A DNA stretch of 64,000 nt, taken from assembly GCF_002201515.1 (NCBI RefSeq), contig NZ_CP021421.1:2914001-2978000 (forward strand), written 5' to 3'. The position numbers were made by a program, and so were the translations under genes. The notes under the pieces are model-generated. The model did not search any database. It was not told the DNA's origin and was given only the letters and a program-made list of their open reading frames with translations. Source of the stretch: Muribaculum intestinale. Its GTDB lineage: Bacteria; Bacteroidota; Bacteroidia; Bacteroidales; Muribaculaceae. Within the stretch, counting starts at the first letter, position 1. The number at the start of each line of letters is the position of its first letter. This document shows, in pieces, positions 26,208 through 35,276 of the stretch.

Positions 26208-27392
26208 ATGAAGTCTGAAAGAATTTCCAAGATCAAAGAGATTGTATCTATTAGTATGAGAGAAGATGGTTGGACACCAATGTCAACCATTGGTTCGAAA
26301 CTTAAAGCTCACGGTATCGACATCAAAGACGATGGTTTCGGTAAATTGAAACCTTTCTTTGAGTCATTAAGCGAGTATTTTGTTATTGGAATTGATGAAC
26401 AAAGTAGTTTGCCATTGGTAAAGTGTTGTGATATGGCGTCTACAACTTCCATTTCTAATACAAAAAAGAACTCGAATTGTTATAAAAAAGAAATGATGCA
26501 TTTAACTCAGTGGGCGAATATAAACCAAAAGAGTGCAATTGAGACATTAAAGAACATGGCACTTCCTGAACGTTGGACATACAATGTAGAGGATGAAAAT
26601 TACCCAAGTCCAATTCTTGCAAAGTACTTGAAATGGACTTTTGTAAAACTTATGAAGGAGGACAAAATCCTGTATTCAAATGACTATGCCTCTTTCAATA
26701 CAGGATTGGTAGATAAGTTCTACAAACCGATTTATGCGGTTTTCGATAAAAACAAGTTCAACAAACAACCGTGGCATTTTATAGACTTTTGTGTGGCAGG
26801 AAGTAGTACTGTTGCTGCAAGAAAGCTAACGGATAACTTTTCTCATCTACCAGAAAGAGCATCATATATTCAAAACTATGATGATGTGATTTACGACACT
26901 TCACTCCCTGTTGATGTAAATTGGGAACACATCATCTTGGAAAACATAGACAGAATGCCAACAGAACTTCTGCGTCAAGTCTGTTTCGGATCTTTTGACG
27001 TCCTTGATCCATCTCAAATTAATGATAACGACAAAGCGCGTTATTACGATGAACTGAGAAATGTTTTGGAGTCAAATCCAATGCGGTTGTCTGTCATTTC
27101 GAGTATGATGGGTATGGCGGTTGAAACAGCAAAACATCGAGTAGCTTGGAATTATAAGACAGCAATACCTGTGTATTATCCTACAGACGACTCTGTGCAT
27201 CTGATCTTGCCTTTGGCATTAAACATTAATGAGCCTGAGGAAATATCAATTGCATTGGTAATGACAAAGACACCTTCAGGTCGGTATCGTGCGGTTACAA
27301 TCTTCACATTAGACATGGCATACAGTAATGCGCGATTGGTTACGAAGCCTTCAAGTGATTGGCTAATTGCAGAGTCAATAAATTCATTGTAA
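26208..27392 (+). CDS. OST-HTH/LOTUS plus DUF3825 protein
   Basis: 394 residues from the ATG at 26208; a TTG further upstream is less likely. Residues about 5-65 match the OST-HTH/LOTUS type (IVSISMREDGWTPMSTIGSKLKAHGIDIKDDGFGKLKPFFESLSEYFVI). The rest is DUF3825: MALPERWTY, PSPILAKYLKWTFVKLMKE, SFNTGLVDKFYKPIYAVF, HLPERASYI, YDTSLPVDVNWEHII, VAWNYKTAIPVYYP, LILPLALN and FTLDMAYSNARLV. LOTUS domains bind RNA in other systems, so an RNA-directed role is an inference. TAGTTTTG at 26157-26164 is a likely -7 box. First of four closely spaced AT-rich genes. Confidence 0.8.
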   Translation: MKSERISKIKEIVSISMREDGWTPMSTIGSKLKAHGIDIKDDGFGKLKPFFESLSEYFVIGIDEQSSLPLVKCCDMASTTSISNTKKNSNCYKKEMMHLTQWANINQKSAIETLKNMALPERWTYNVEDENYPSPILAKYLKWTFVKLMKEDKILYSNDYASFNTGLVDKFYKPIYAVFDKNKFNKQPWHFIDFCVAGSSTVAARKLTDNFSHLPERASYIQNYDDVIYDTSLPVDVNWEHIILENIDRMPTELLRQVCFGSFDVLDPSQINDNDKARYYDELRNVLESNPMRLSVISSMMGMAVETAKHRVAWNYKTAIPVYYPTDDSVHLILPLALNINEPEEISIALVMTKTPSGRYRAVTIFTLDMAYSNARLVTKPSSDWLIAESINSL

Positions 27393-27414
27393 ATCATTAG
27401 ATAGAATAGCAGTA

Positions 27415-27606
27415 ATGGAAACAATAAACAACAAAAGTATGGAATTAACAGGGTTGCGAAAACTCACACAAAACCAACTTATCAATATTATTCTTAGAAA
27501 GGATGATTTAGAGAAACAACTGAGTGCAGAAGTGAAGAAACTTCATAAGGCAAATAGACAGCTCACAGAGTTGATAGAAGAAATGGATAATTTAAAGAAT
27601 CAATAA
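27415..27606 (+). CDS. Small coiled-coil protein
   Basis: 63 residues, METINNKSMELTGLRKLTQ and on, with a heptad-like helix over residues 25-62 (LEKQLSAEVKKLHKANRQLTELIEEMDNL). It follows the DUF3825 gene by 22 bases and precedes the next by 12. The spacing and composition suggest a real small gene of the same operon. Confidence 0.6.
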   Translation: METINNKSMELTGLRKLTQNQLINIILRKDDLEKQLSAEVKKLHKANRQLTELIEEMDNLKNQ

Positions 27607-27618
27607 AATATAGAAATC

Positions 27619-28254
27619 ATGAAAAGAATTACATTAGAAGATTATCTGAAGAATCATGGAAGTATTCATTGTGGCATGAATGCCAAAAGCAATCTTATTG
27701 ATAAATTGGAAATATACGGATTTGCAAATGCCTGTAAGGATGAAGACATGTATAACGATGTATATGCCGGACTTATTCTCAATGGCATTGTAAACAAGGA
27801 ACCAAAACGTCAAATTGTTTTGTCCAATTACATTTATCAAGTAACTACTCACTATAGTGGTAAAGAAATTACAAGTGAAGGCATGGCTATTCCTATCTTT
27901 CAGTCACTCGTGGTATCTGGATCTGAAGGTCAATACAATATAGAAAACTTGTATGTTCCTTCTTTGGTAGGAAACCAACTTTATCGTAAGATTAAGTCAC
28001 GTCACGGAAATGGAGTTGTTATTCGTGAATATGACTTAGAAAAAGCGAAATTTCCCTCATATATAAAAGCTATTGAGGGAAAGGCAATATTAAATGCGCC
28101 TAAATCACATATTCAAATTATAGACAAAGACGGAGAAATTAAGAGTATTGGCGAGAATATCATGGTAGTATGCCGTTATCTCCATACAGAAACAGGAATA
28201 ATGTGTTATACGCAGTACAATCTTAACGAAGTATTTGTTGATGACGTACATTGA
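27619..28254 (+). CDS. Unknown protein, third gene of the DUF3825 cluster
   Basis: 211 residues. MKRITLEDYLKNHGSIHCGMN is followed by an alpha/beta protein with no recognised family. The start and GMAIPIFQSLVVSGSEGQYNIENLYVPSLVGNQLYRKIK give no catalytic clue. It overlaps the next gene by 14 bases, which supports co-translation. Confidence 0.6.
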   Translation: MKRITLEDYLKNHGSIHCGMNAKSNLIDKLEIYGFANACKDEDMYNDVYAGLILNGIVNKEPKRQIVLSNYIYQVTTHYSGKEITSEGMAIPIFQSLVVSGSEGQYNIENLYVPSLVGNQLYRKIKSRHGNGVVIREYDLEKAKFPSYIKAIEGKAILNAPKSHIQIIDKDGEIKSIGENIMVVCRYLHTETGIMCYTQYNLNEVFVDDVH

Positions 28255-28660
28255 GCATTTAGACGATAAGTTCAACTTTGGCAAGTTTACAGGATGTTCA
28301 TTTGCTGAAGTTGTGGAATATAATCCTGAATATATTTCATGGGTAGTTGAAAATGTCAGCGGTGAGATATGTGTATTTGGCGATTCTGTTATAGAAGAAC
28401 TTAAATTGCTATTTCCTCAGTTTGAAATCTCTCCAGATTTTGAAGCAATGCGAAATCAGCGAATTGCCGAATATGAAGATTGGGAGGAAGACTATAACGA
28501 AAATGAGGATTTTGATGAACATGGTTTTTATGATGACTTCGAACCACCTACATATGGACGATATTCCGGATCGTACGCACAGGACGAAATGGGATATAGT
28601 GATGATGACATTGACACTATATTTGATGGGGATCCATCTGCATACTGGAACATAGATTGA
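28241..28660 (+). CDS. Small acidic protein with an ExoX C-terminal-like motif
   Basis: 139 residues from ATG 28241. The N-terminal 45 residues (DKFNFGKFTGCSFAEVVEYNPEYISWVVEN) match the small module found at the C-terminus of ExoX-like exonucleases and in other phage or mobile proteins. The rest is strongly acidic and low complexity (DWEEDYNENEDFDEHGFYDDFE). It could be a DNA mimic or regulator, but nothing proves this. Last gene of the AT-rich cluster, convergent with hipA. Confidence 0.6.
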   Translation: MTYIEHLDDKFNFGKFTGCSFAEVVEYNPEYISWVVENVSGEICVFGDSVIEELKLLFPQFEISPDFEAMRNQRIAEYEDWEEDYNENEDFDEHGFYDDFEPPTYGRYSGSYAQDEMGYSDDDIDTIFDGDPSAYWNID

Positions 28661-28749
28661 TTATTTCGTCAAAATTCTCCAACACATATAACAAAGAGTC
28701 GGTCTCTTCAAATGGCAAACTTCCTCCGAATATAATCGCTAAACTAATT

Positions 28750-30003
28750 TCAAAAAAGCCTCGTGTCGAATCGTGGCGCGAACATGTCGATGTCGCGTTG
28801 GAGCAGACCGAGTCTGCGGGCTTCTGTCCGCCACGATTTCATGGTTGTTTTTACATCGGTTATAATGCGATTGGCTTTCTCCGTTGAAAGCATGTATTCT
28901 CCAGCTGATGCCAATAGGATATTGAGGTTGGATTCGCTTGTGGAGCGATTAATCAGCAGACTCTGGTTATCGGAAAGTGTGGGGTTAATGTCGTAAGCTG
29001 GAGAGAGTTCCCAACCTTTGCGCGTCAGGAGAAAACCATGATTGCGGAAATGGTCGTCGGAGTTACCGACAATGATGTAGAATGCAACGCGGCGAAATAT
29101 TTCCTCTAAGTTTTGCTCGACATTGCTGCCGTGCTGAATGATGAAATCGGCAATGTCAGTATAACCGTAGCCGGTTGAAGCATTGTCACCATCAGTTAAT
29201 CCGAGAAGGGTCAATGCGGAGGCGAAGTGTATTCGCCTCCCATCCCTGTTTCTGTCGAAGCGTTTTGATAGCAGGATGTGATAATCTTCACCGTTTATAG
29301 TTCGTGTCTCGGCAACATTCAGTCCTGCCTTTCGACCCATCACATGGCAGAAATGCTCCCATTGGGCAATATCATAATCATCTTTGCGCGAAGGAAATTT
29401 GGCAACAGTCAGACTCCCGTCCTCATCAATTACAGATGTCTTCGGTCTTGCACCACCGAGAGAAGTCCCCGGATGTAGCAGCTGTGCCAGCCATTTTTTT
29501 GACGGTAATAGATGCTTTTCCTCGCTAAGCTCAATCTCATGTGCAGCATTCATCAACTCTCTGACATTCGCAATTGGCGGCACCCGAAGACTTTCCTCGC
29601 AGTTGATGAACTTCCCTCCGGACGTTTTGGTAAACCGAAAACCGCCCATACGTGAAGCGTCATCTATACCCATCAGATAATCGAAAGATGTCAGGCGTCG
29701 CACGGCTCTCTTTTCATCGGTGGCTGCAATTTGCTCCCTACGGTTCAGCAATGTGCGTCCCCAACGGTCTGGTAGGGAATCCGAGAAACAAGAGAAAATA
29801 TCGCGTTCCGGTCGGGTGTATTGGATGCCGGAATAGTTTTGTAAATCCTCACTGAGAAAAACATCTCCATATTTTGCAAGCCATTCTTTATCATACGAAA
29901 ATCCGTATGTCTCGCTGCCACGCACCGAGTCGCAAGATAGCTCGCCAATCAGTTGTGGATTATCAAGCCAATCAAAGTCGGCATACACATATAGTTTCTT
30001 CAT
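28750..30003 (-). CDS. hipA: HipA-family kinase toxin
   Basis: 417 residues. The HipA fold is complete: N-terminal couple-hipA region, P-loop region SLGGARPK (181-188), catalytic NSDDHFRNHG (314-323) and metal-binding DINP (338-341). HipA toxins phosphorylate targets such as glutamyl-tRNA synthetase and cause dormancy. It lies 3 bases after the HipB-like gene, a standard hipBA arrangement. Confidence 0.92.
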   Translation of the reverse strand: MKKLYVYADFDWLDNPQLIGELSCDSVRGSETYGFSYDKEWLAKYGDVFLSEDLQNYSGIQYTRPERDIFSCFSDSLPDRWGRTLLNRREQIAATDEKRAVRRLTSFDYLMGIDDASRMGGFRFTKTSGGKFINCEESLRVPPIANVRELMNAAHEIELSEEKHLLPSKKWLAQLLHPGTSLGGARPKTSVIDEDGSLTVAKFPSRKDDYDIAQWEHFCHVMGRKAGLNVAETRTINGEDYHILLSKRFDRNRDGRRIHFASALTLLGLTDGDNASTGYGYTDIADFIIQHGSNVEQNLEEIFRRVAFYIIVGNSDDHFRNHGFLLTRKGWELSPAYDINPTLSDNQSLLINRSTSESNLNILLASAGEYMLSTEKANRIITDVKTTMKSWRTEARRLGLLQRDIDMFAPRFDTRLF

Positions 30004-30006
30004 GGC

Positions 30007-30327
30007 TTATTCCTTTTTAGAAGCGCGTTGGCGGTGTTTCAGACTCAAATCTTGCAGATTGCGTCCGAGGGTATCCTCCTTGGCAATCAAAAGAAGATCG
30101 TCATCAAGTTGCAGAGCATAAAGAACGCGGGCATAGATGCCGATTGAAACTGTAGGAGAACCTTTCTCGATGCGGTTTACCGTGAGAGGCGAACAGGTCG
30201 CACGTTCAGCCACCTGCGCAATCGAGAGATTACGACGCAGCCGAGCGAGCTTAATCTGCTCGCCCATAAGAGCCATTTTCTGTTCCAGTTTTCGGGGCAA
30301 CTTAGTCCCCATAGTGTTCTTTGCCAT
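30007..30327 (-). CDS. hipB: HipB-like HTH antitoxin
   Basis: 106 residues with an Xre-type HTH (LARLRRNLSIAQVAERATCSPLTVNRIEKGSPTVSIGIYARVLYAL) and a basic C-terminal tail. It neutralises HipA and represses the operon in known systems. First gene of the pair. Confidence 0.88.
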   Translation of the reverse strand: MAKNTMGTKLPRKLEQKMALMGEQIKLARLRRNLSIAQVAERATCSPLTVNRIEKGSPTVSIGIYARVLYALQLDDDLLLIAKEDTLGRNLQDLSLKHRQRASKKE

Positions 30328-30346
30328 CGTTTATATTTTAAGGTAC

Positions 30347-30405
30347 AAAGCGACAAAGCCGATGACTTTGCTATACTCAATCTATCTTTTAATACTGCAA
30401 AGGTA
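30347..30405 (-). promoter_or_regulatory. Promoter and putative operator of hipBA
   Basis: TACCTTTG on the minus strand at 30398-30405 fits the -7 box. Downstream, CAAAG (30354-30358) and CTTTG (30366-30370) form a dyad with a 7-base spacer between promoter and start codon, a plausible HipB site. No clear -33 box was found. Confidence 0.45.
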
Positions 30406-30468
30406 GCAAAAATATTTATTATATGATATATTGAGGAGAGAATGATTGCTTCTTTTCCCTCAATCTAC

Positions 30469-30906
30469 CTATGCCAAATGCTTAATTTCGGGATTGATGG
30501 AGAGAAGATGTCGGATAAATTCCTCTTGACGCATGGGCGATATAATGAGTGGAATAGAGCTTTTGAGAATATTCCGGTTGGTAAAGGTGATTGCCAACCG
30601 ATGAGATAACGATGTAGCCGGCGATGAGAGTACGCTCCTGGTCGGCTTGATTTCCTTGATTTTGTCAATCGGGTAGGCGGTCGGAACAAAGAATGAATAC
30701 ACCACCAACTTGTCCCGGTCAATCCGGTAATAGATACCGATAAAGGTAAGCAACACAAAAGCCAACATAGCCAGACACAATGTGATTAGCCATATACTAT
30801 GGTCTATGAAACAAGGCACAAGACAGCATGCCACTACAAATCCCAACATGAGCCATGTTGACCCATCCCACATCGAATTATATTTAGTGCCTCCAAACTT
30901 TTTCAT
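30469..30906 (-). CDS. Membrane-anchored bacterial PH-domain protein, second copy
   Basis: 145 residues from ATG 30906. Two membrane helices (about residues 17-60) and a PH-like domain (IYYRIDRDKLVVYSFFVPTAYPIDKIKEIKPTRS ... SIPLIISPMRQEEFIRHLLSINPEI), clearly related to the protein at 11909-12334. Function unknown. Upstream lie a 21-base repeat shared with the helicase gene and the IS5-type element. Confidence 0.75.
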   Translation of the reverse strand: MKKFGGTKYNSMWDGSTWLMLGFVVACCLVPCFIDHSIWLITLCLAMLAFVLLTFIGIYYRIDRDKLVVYSFFVPTAYPIDKIKEIKPTRSVLSSPATSLSHRLAITFTNRNILKSSIPLIISPMRQEEFIRHLLSINPEIKHLA

Positions 30907-30920
30907 AACCAATTTTTCGT

Positions 30921-30941
30921 GTTACTATGCCCACAATGTTA
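30921..30941 (-). repeat. 21-bp direct repeat, copy 1, before the PH gene
   Basis: GTTACTATGCC followed by CACAATGTTA; it differs by one base from 36575-36595, which lies 3 bases before the helicase start. The pair brackets the helicase gene. Confidence 0.7.
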
Positions 30942-30947
30942 TAATTT

Positions 30948-32636
30948 AGGGATATTCAGTTAATGGCTAACTGATTATTTGGCAGAGTTATAGATATTTT
31001 GTAACTTTACAAAGAACCCCCGATGAACCCATCACGGGCTTATTCGGAGGTAATTCTTAAAAATAAATGTTCGTGAAGTTACGGAAAATATCTGAGATTA
31101 CGGCCACGTTGCCGTTTACCGAGTTCGATTTTATGCAAAAATATCGCGAGAGTTTTGCCGTAAGCGAGCTCGGGCGCATCCATGCGCAACTGCCATTGAA
31201 GGAGCTGGCAGAGAAAATCCGCTCGCATTTTCCCAAAACGCATCCTCAAGGCAACACGCCGATGTTCCCGCCGGAGGGAGAGGTGGCGCTGATGTTCCTC
31301 AAACCATATACCGGACAATCGGATGACGGCCTGATCGAGATGCTCAACGGCAACATACACATGCAGATGTTCTGCGGGGTGCTCATAGATCCCGCCAAGC
31401 CCATAAAGAACGGCAAGATAGTCAGTGCTATCCGTCAGCGCATAGCCGGAGTTCTGGACATCAGAGAACTGCAGAAAATCCTGTATGGCAAATGGGGCGG
31501 CTCGCTGAGAAACAAGGATTTGTGTCTGACCGATGCCACCTGCTACGAGAGCCATCTGCGGTTCCCGACAGATGTAAAACTGTTGTGGGAATGCTGCGAG
31601 TGGCTTCAATCTCTAATTGCAAAGACCTGTAAGGCGCTGAAGGAACGGCTGCCGCGCAACAAGTATCGTGATATTGACCGCGCCAGACTCACCTATGCCA
31701 AGCATCGCAAACACAGCAGGGCGGCCACTGTCAAACTCCGCCGTCGATTGCTCGGCTTGCTTTCCAAACAGATAGGGCAATGGAACAGAATCTGCAAGAT
31801 ACACACCGTTGACATCGCGCTCACCGCCGAGCAAAGCAAGCGTCTCTTCGCTCTTAAAGAGGTGTATCGACAGCAGAGAGCGCTTGCTCAGAAAAAGGAG
31901 GTGAAGAAACGCATCGTCAGCATAGACCGTCCGTACATCCGGCCCATCGTCAGAGGCAAGGAGAACAAGCGAGTGGAGTTCGGAGCCAAGGTCAACAACA
32001 TCCAGATTGATGGAATATCATTCATCGAGCATCATTCCTTCGAAGCCTTCAACGAGGGCGTGAGATTACAGGAGTGTATTGAATATCAACAGGAACTGAC
32101 CGGAGTCAAAGTCGCCAAAGTCGGAGCTGACACCATCTATGCCAACAACGACAACCGGCGGTACTGTACCGAAAACGGCATAACGACATGTTTTGTCCGC
32201 AAAGGCCCGAAGCCAAAGGATGAAAACACCGACATAAGCACAGCCCGACGAATAATCGGGACACTGCGCTCTACCGCCATGGAGGGCAGCTTCGGAAACC
32301 AGAAACAGCACTACGGTGTCAGCCGGATTGCTGCACGCAACTCCCGCAGCGAGACGCTGCTGCTCTTTTTCGGCATCCACATGGCAAATGCCGCAACGCT
32401 TGCCGCCCGACAACTCGCCATCGAAGAAAAGAAGAAACAGCGAGCGTGAAAAATCATACTGTCACCTCACCTCCGAAACATATCGGAGGCGAATCAGTGT
32501 ATCCCTATCTGTCCGAAATGTCATATTTTATGCGCCGAGAATTGAAAATTTGCCCTCATAATCAAAACAGCACCGCCATAGGGCGACCACGCTCCATTTT
32601 CAGCTTGAAAAATCAAGCCATTAACTGAATATCCCT
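30948..32636 (+). mobile_element. IS5/IS1182-type insertion sequence
   Basis: Perfect 20-bp inverted ends AGGGATATTCAGTTAATGGC (30948) and its complement ending at 32636. Flanked by the 5-bp repeat AATTT (30943-30947 and 32637-32641). 1,689 bp. It entered right at the stop of the helicase gene. Confidence 0.9.
31067..32449 (+). CDS. IS5/IS1182-type DDE transposase
   Basis: 460 residues. DUF772-type N-terminal region (FPPEGEVALMFLKPYTGQSDDGLIEML), a DDE domain with LCLTDATCYESHLRFP as the likely first Asp and VAKVGADTIYANNDNR as the second, and a C-terminal EGSFGNQKQHYGVSRI with the likely Glu. Intact frame; exact IS family is uncertain. Confidence 0.88.
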   Translation: MFVKLRKISEITATLPFTEFDFMQKYRESFAVSELGRIHAQLPLKELAEKIRSHFPKTHPQGNTPMFPPEGEVALMFLKPYTGQSDDGLIEMLNGNIHMQMFCGVLIDPAKPIKNGKIVSAIRQRIAGVLDIRELQKILYGKWGGSLRNKDLCLTDATCYESHLRFPTDVKLLWECCEWLQSLIAKTCKALKERLPRNKYRDIDRARLTYAKHRKHSRAATVKLRRRLLGLLSKQIGQWNRICKIHTVDIALTAEQSKRLFALKEVYRQQRALAQKKEVKKRIVSIDRPYIRPIVRGKENKRVEFGAKVNNIQIDGISFIEHHSFEAFNEGVRLQECIEYQQELTGVKVAKVGADTIYANNDNRRYCTENGITTCFVRKGPKPKDENTDISTARRIIGTLRSTAMEGSFGNQKQHYGVSRIAARNSRSETLLLFFGIHMANAATLAARQLAIEEKKKQRA

Positions 32637-34089
32637 AATTTAACTCGTTTATCAAGCGCATCGACAATTTTGGATTCCTCTCCATATCCGACTGTTGAAA
32701 GGCGCAGTAGTGGAAGACCATATAATTCAAGGATTTTGTCTTTCATGCGGTCTCTTTGAAACTGTTCAGTCTTTTCATTATGGTAACTATAGCCATCTGT
32801 TTCAATTGCAAGAAGAGGTTCTTTTGTGACTCGGTTGATAATCAAGAAGTCGATATGCGTTGCCGGATGCAGCGCATATCTTTTCTCTCGTTCCGACAAG
32901 CCCTGTGTGTCGTTAATGAGATATCGCACAGGATAATGACAAAGAGCCTTGATGTGAGAAAGGTGAGGATAATTTGTTCGGATATTCTCAATTAAATCAA
33001 AAGTCAGATTTTCCGAATCGTATTCAGATACAGGCTCATTATCGCGATTATACGCCTGAATTTGAGAGAAAAGATAATCAAAAATAGAACGAAGATTGCT
33101 CTGTATAACAACACCTTGCTGATATTTAATGTAATTGATTAAATCATGGATGTTGCCGTTCAGTTTTTGAGGGTTTCCGGAAACGACAAGGCAAAATTTA
33201 TTTTTTGCCCGTGACACTGCAACATTCAAAAGATTGGCATTATCAGTAAATTCGGTAATAGAATCATCGGTAACGCTCATAATGATGGTGTCTTTCTCAC
33301 GTCCCTGATATTTATGTACCGTAGCGACCTCTATTTCGGGAATCTGAGAACGAAATTGATTAACCTGACTATTATATGGAGCGATAATACCCGTATTCTC
33401 AAAATTATCAAGCAACGGCATTAACTCGATTTTTACAGCGTCAATTTCACGTTGGTTATAGTGTCCTCTGCAATGCTGTCCGGGAGCGGTCGCGAGGGCT
33501 AACAGATGTTTTTCGACATCGTTCCGCTTTGTCATGATGAGCAGATTTCCGCCATAAAACTTTTGGTTGCAAAAGTTGATTATGTCGGGATGACAACGGT
33601 AATGTTCACGAAGCAGTGTCTCCGGAACGTTTGGAATTGTAGCCAATACTGAACTTAAGAAGCTGTGATTGGCGGCATCGTATGAATCGGGTATATTTGT
33701 TGATTTCCTAATCTCATTCAATTTTACTCTGTCATCTTCGGTAATGACGTTAGGCAGTTGCATAGTATCTCCCACAATAACTGCATTTTTTGCGCATGTT
33801 AAGGCCAACAGACCGGTTTCGACCGAAACCTGTGATGCCTCGTCCATAATAACATAGTCAAAGAGTGTGTCACTATTGAAGCAGTTCTTGGACGAGAATG
33901 TGGTACTAAGAATAATAGGATAATCGGCTAATACAGATTCCCCATTGTTGAATAATTCCGCAACTGAAGCTATAATTGGTCGTTCCGATTTATATCGTCG
34001 GGCTAAAGACGCTTTAAGAATTGCCATTGAACTTTCAGTCAGAGACTTCATTAAGGCCTCGGCATTAAGTTGCGACAGTTGGGTTTCTA
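32637..34089 (-). pseudogene. SF1 helicase-DUF2726 gene, C-terminal part
   Basis: About 480 codons continuing the helicase begun at 36572. It includes DYVIMDEASQVSVETGLLAL (Walker B), VIVGDTMQLPNV, LLREHYRCHPDIINFCN, VATVHKYQGREKDTIIMS and LLNVAVSRAKNKFCLVVSG, all typical of UPF1-like SF1 helicases. The C-terminal 130 residues (HPATHIDFLIINRVTKEPLLAIETDGYSYH ... LPLLRLSTVG) match DUF2726, a restriction-nuclease-like domain. The native end was RVKL; the IS5-type element adds LGIFS-like residues. A start for separate translation is possible at an internal ATG near 34051, but the helicase Walker A would be missing. Confidence 0.85.
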
Positions 34090-35276
34090 TGAAGATTCCA
34101 AATCGAAGTGCAAAACTTTGAGATGGGCATTAGTCATTCTCCTCTCTCCTTCTGGCGAGGGGATGCCCAAGCGGCGGGGGCGGCCTAAACCGCCCCCAAG
34201 AGCGAACAGCAGCAGAACATACTGGCAATACAAAATAAAAAGGGAGACCGAAGTCTCCCTGAGATTAACTAATTTTGTATTGCTTATGTACAGACAATTA
34301 ACCTCGCAGCAAAGGTCGCAAATTTTCGCCTTACTGCAAAGAAAAACTTCGAGAGAAGAAATTGCCCTCATAGTAGGGTGCAGTCAGTCAACGCTTTGTC
34401 GTGAACTGAAGCGCAATTCCACAACCAAAGGCCACTATCTGTGGGAAAAGGCTCATGCCAAAGCCCTTGAACGCAGAAAGCGCACCACATCCAACAAGAA
34501 GCTCGACAGCGTGTTGGTGTGGCGTATAAAACAGATGATTATTGACCACCAATGGTCACCAGAACAAATTCGTGGCGTGTTGGCCAAGGAAGGTGTTTCC
34601 GTATCCATACAGACCATTTACAACATTATAAACGCTGATGAAAGCGGAGAACTGCGCCGTCACCGCAGACATCCCGACTTCCGACGACGACCAAAAGGCG
34701 AACGCAAACCCACTAAAGCCACCAACATACCAAACCGCACAAGCATACACGACAGACCGGCCGAGGCCGACGGCAAACGCTTTGGCGATTTTGAGATGGA
34801 TCTTATTGTTGATGCCTACGGGCACGCGATTCTAGTGCTGCTTGAACGCATGACTGGCTTTGTGATGATGGAGAAACTACCTTACGGAAAAAGAGCCAAG
34901 CCATTGTCAAAGACTGTCGTGAGAATGCTGTACGCATACCGTAAATATCTTAAAACCATCACTACTGACAACGGCAGCGAGTTCGCGGCACACCTCGACA
35001 TAACCGCCGGATTACGCATCAAAGGTCTCGATGATGTGACTGTTTACTTTGCCGACAGCTACTGCTCATGGCAGAAAGGAGCGGTCGAAAACATCAACAA
35101 ACTCATCCGTCAATACATCCCCAAAAAGTCAAATTTCAATGATTTCACTGACCTATACATCAAGAATGTCGCAAAGAAACTAAACCTCAGACCACGGAAA
35201 AAACTCGGTTTTTCAAACCCGAAAACCGAGTTCTTCAAACAAATCGCTAATTTTGCACTTGCCAGTTGAACCTGCG
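34090..35276 (+). mobile_element. IS30-family insertion sequence inside the helicase gene
   Basis: 1,187 bp bracketed by the 14-bp repeat CAGTTGGGTTTCTA (34076-34089 and 35277-35290). Its ends are imperfect inverted repeats sharing AAGTGCAAAA, each 16 bases in from the boundary. The duplication is long for IS30. Removing element and one repeat restores the helicase frame (LETQL then SQLNAEAL). Confidence 0.85.
34286..35269 (+). CDS. IS30-family transposase
   Basis: 327 residues from ATG 34286 (MYRQLTSQQRSQIFALL). N-terminal HTH (KTSREEIALIVGCSQSTLCRELKRN) and an IS30 DDE core: GDFEMDLIVDA, TITTDNGSEFAAH and YCSWQKGAVENINKLIRQYIPK. Intact. The longer frame upstream runs through the element end and is not used. 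Confidence 0.93.
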   Translation: MYRQLTSQQRSQIFALLQRKTSREEIALIVGCSQSTLCRELKRNSTTKGHYLWEKAHAKALERRKRTTSNKKLDSVLVWRIKQMIIDHQWSPEQIRGVLAKEGVSVSIQTIYNIINADESGELRRHRRHPDFRRRPKGERKPTKATNIPNRTSIHDRPAEADGKRFGDFEMDLIVDAYGHAILVLLERMTGFVMMEKLPYGKRAKPLSKTVVRMLYAYRKYLKTITTDNGSEFAAHLDITAGLRIKGLDDVTVYFADSYCSWQKGAVENINKLIRQYIPKKSNFNDFTDLYIKNVAKKLNLRPRKKLGFSNPKTEFFKQIANFALAS

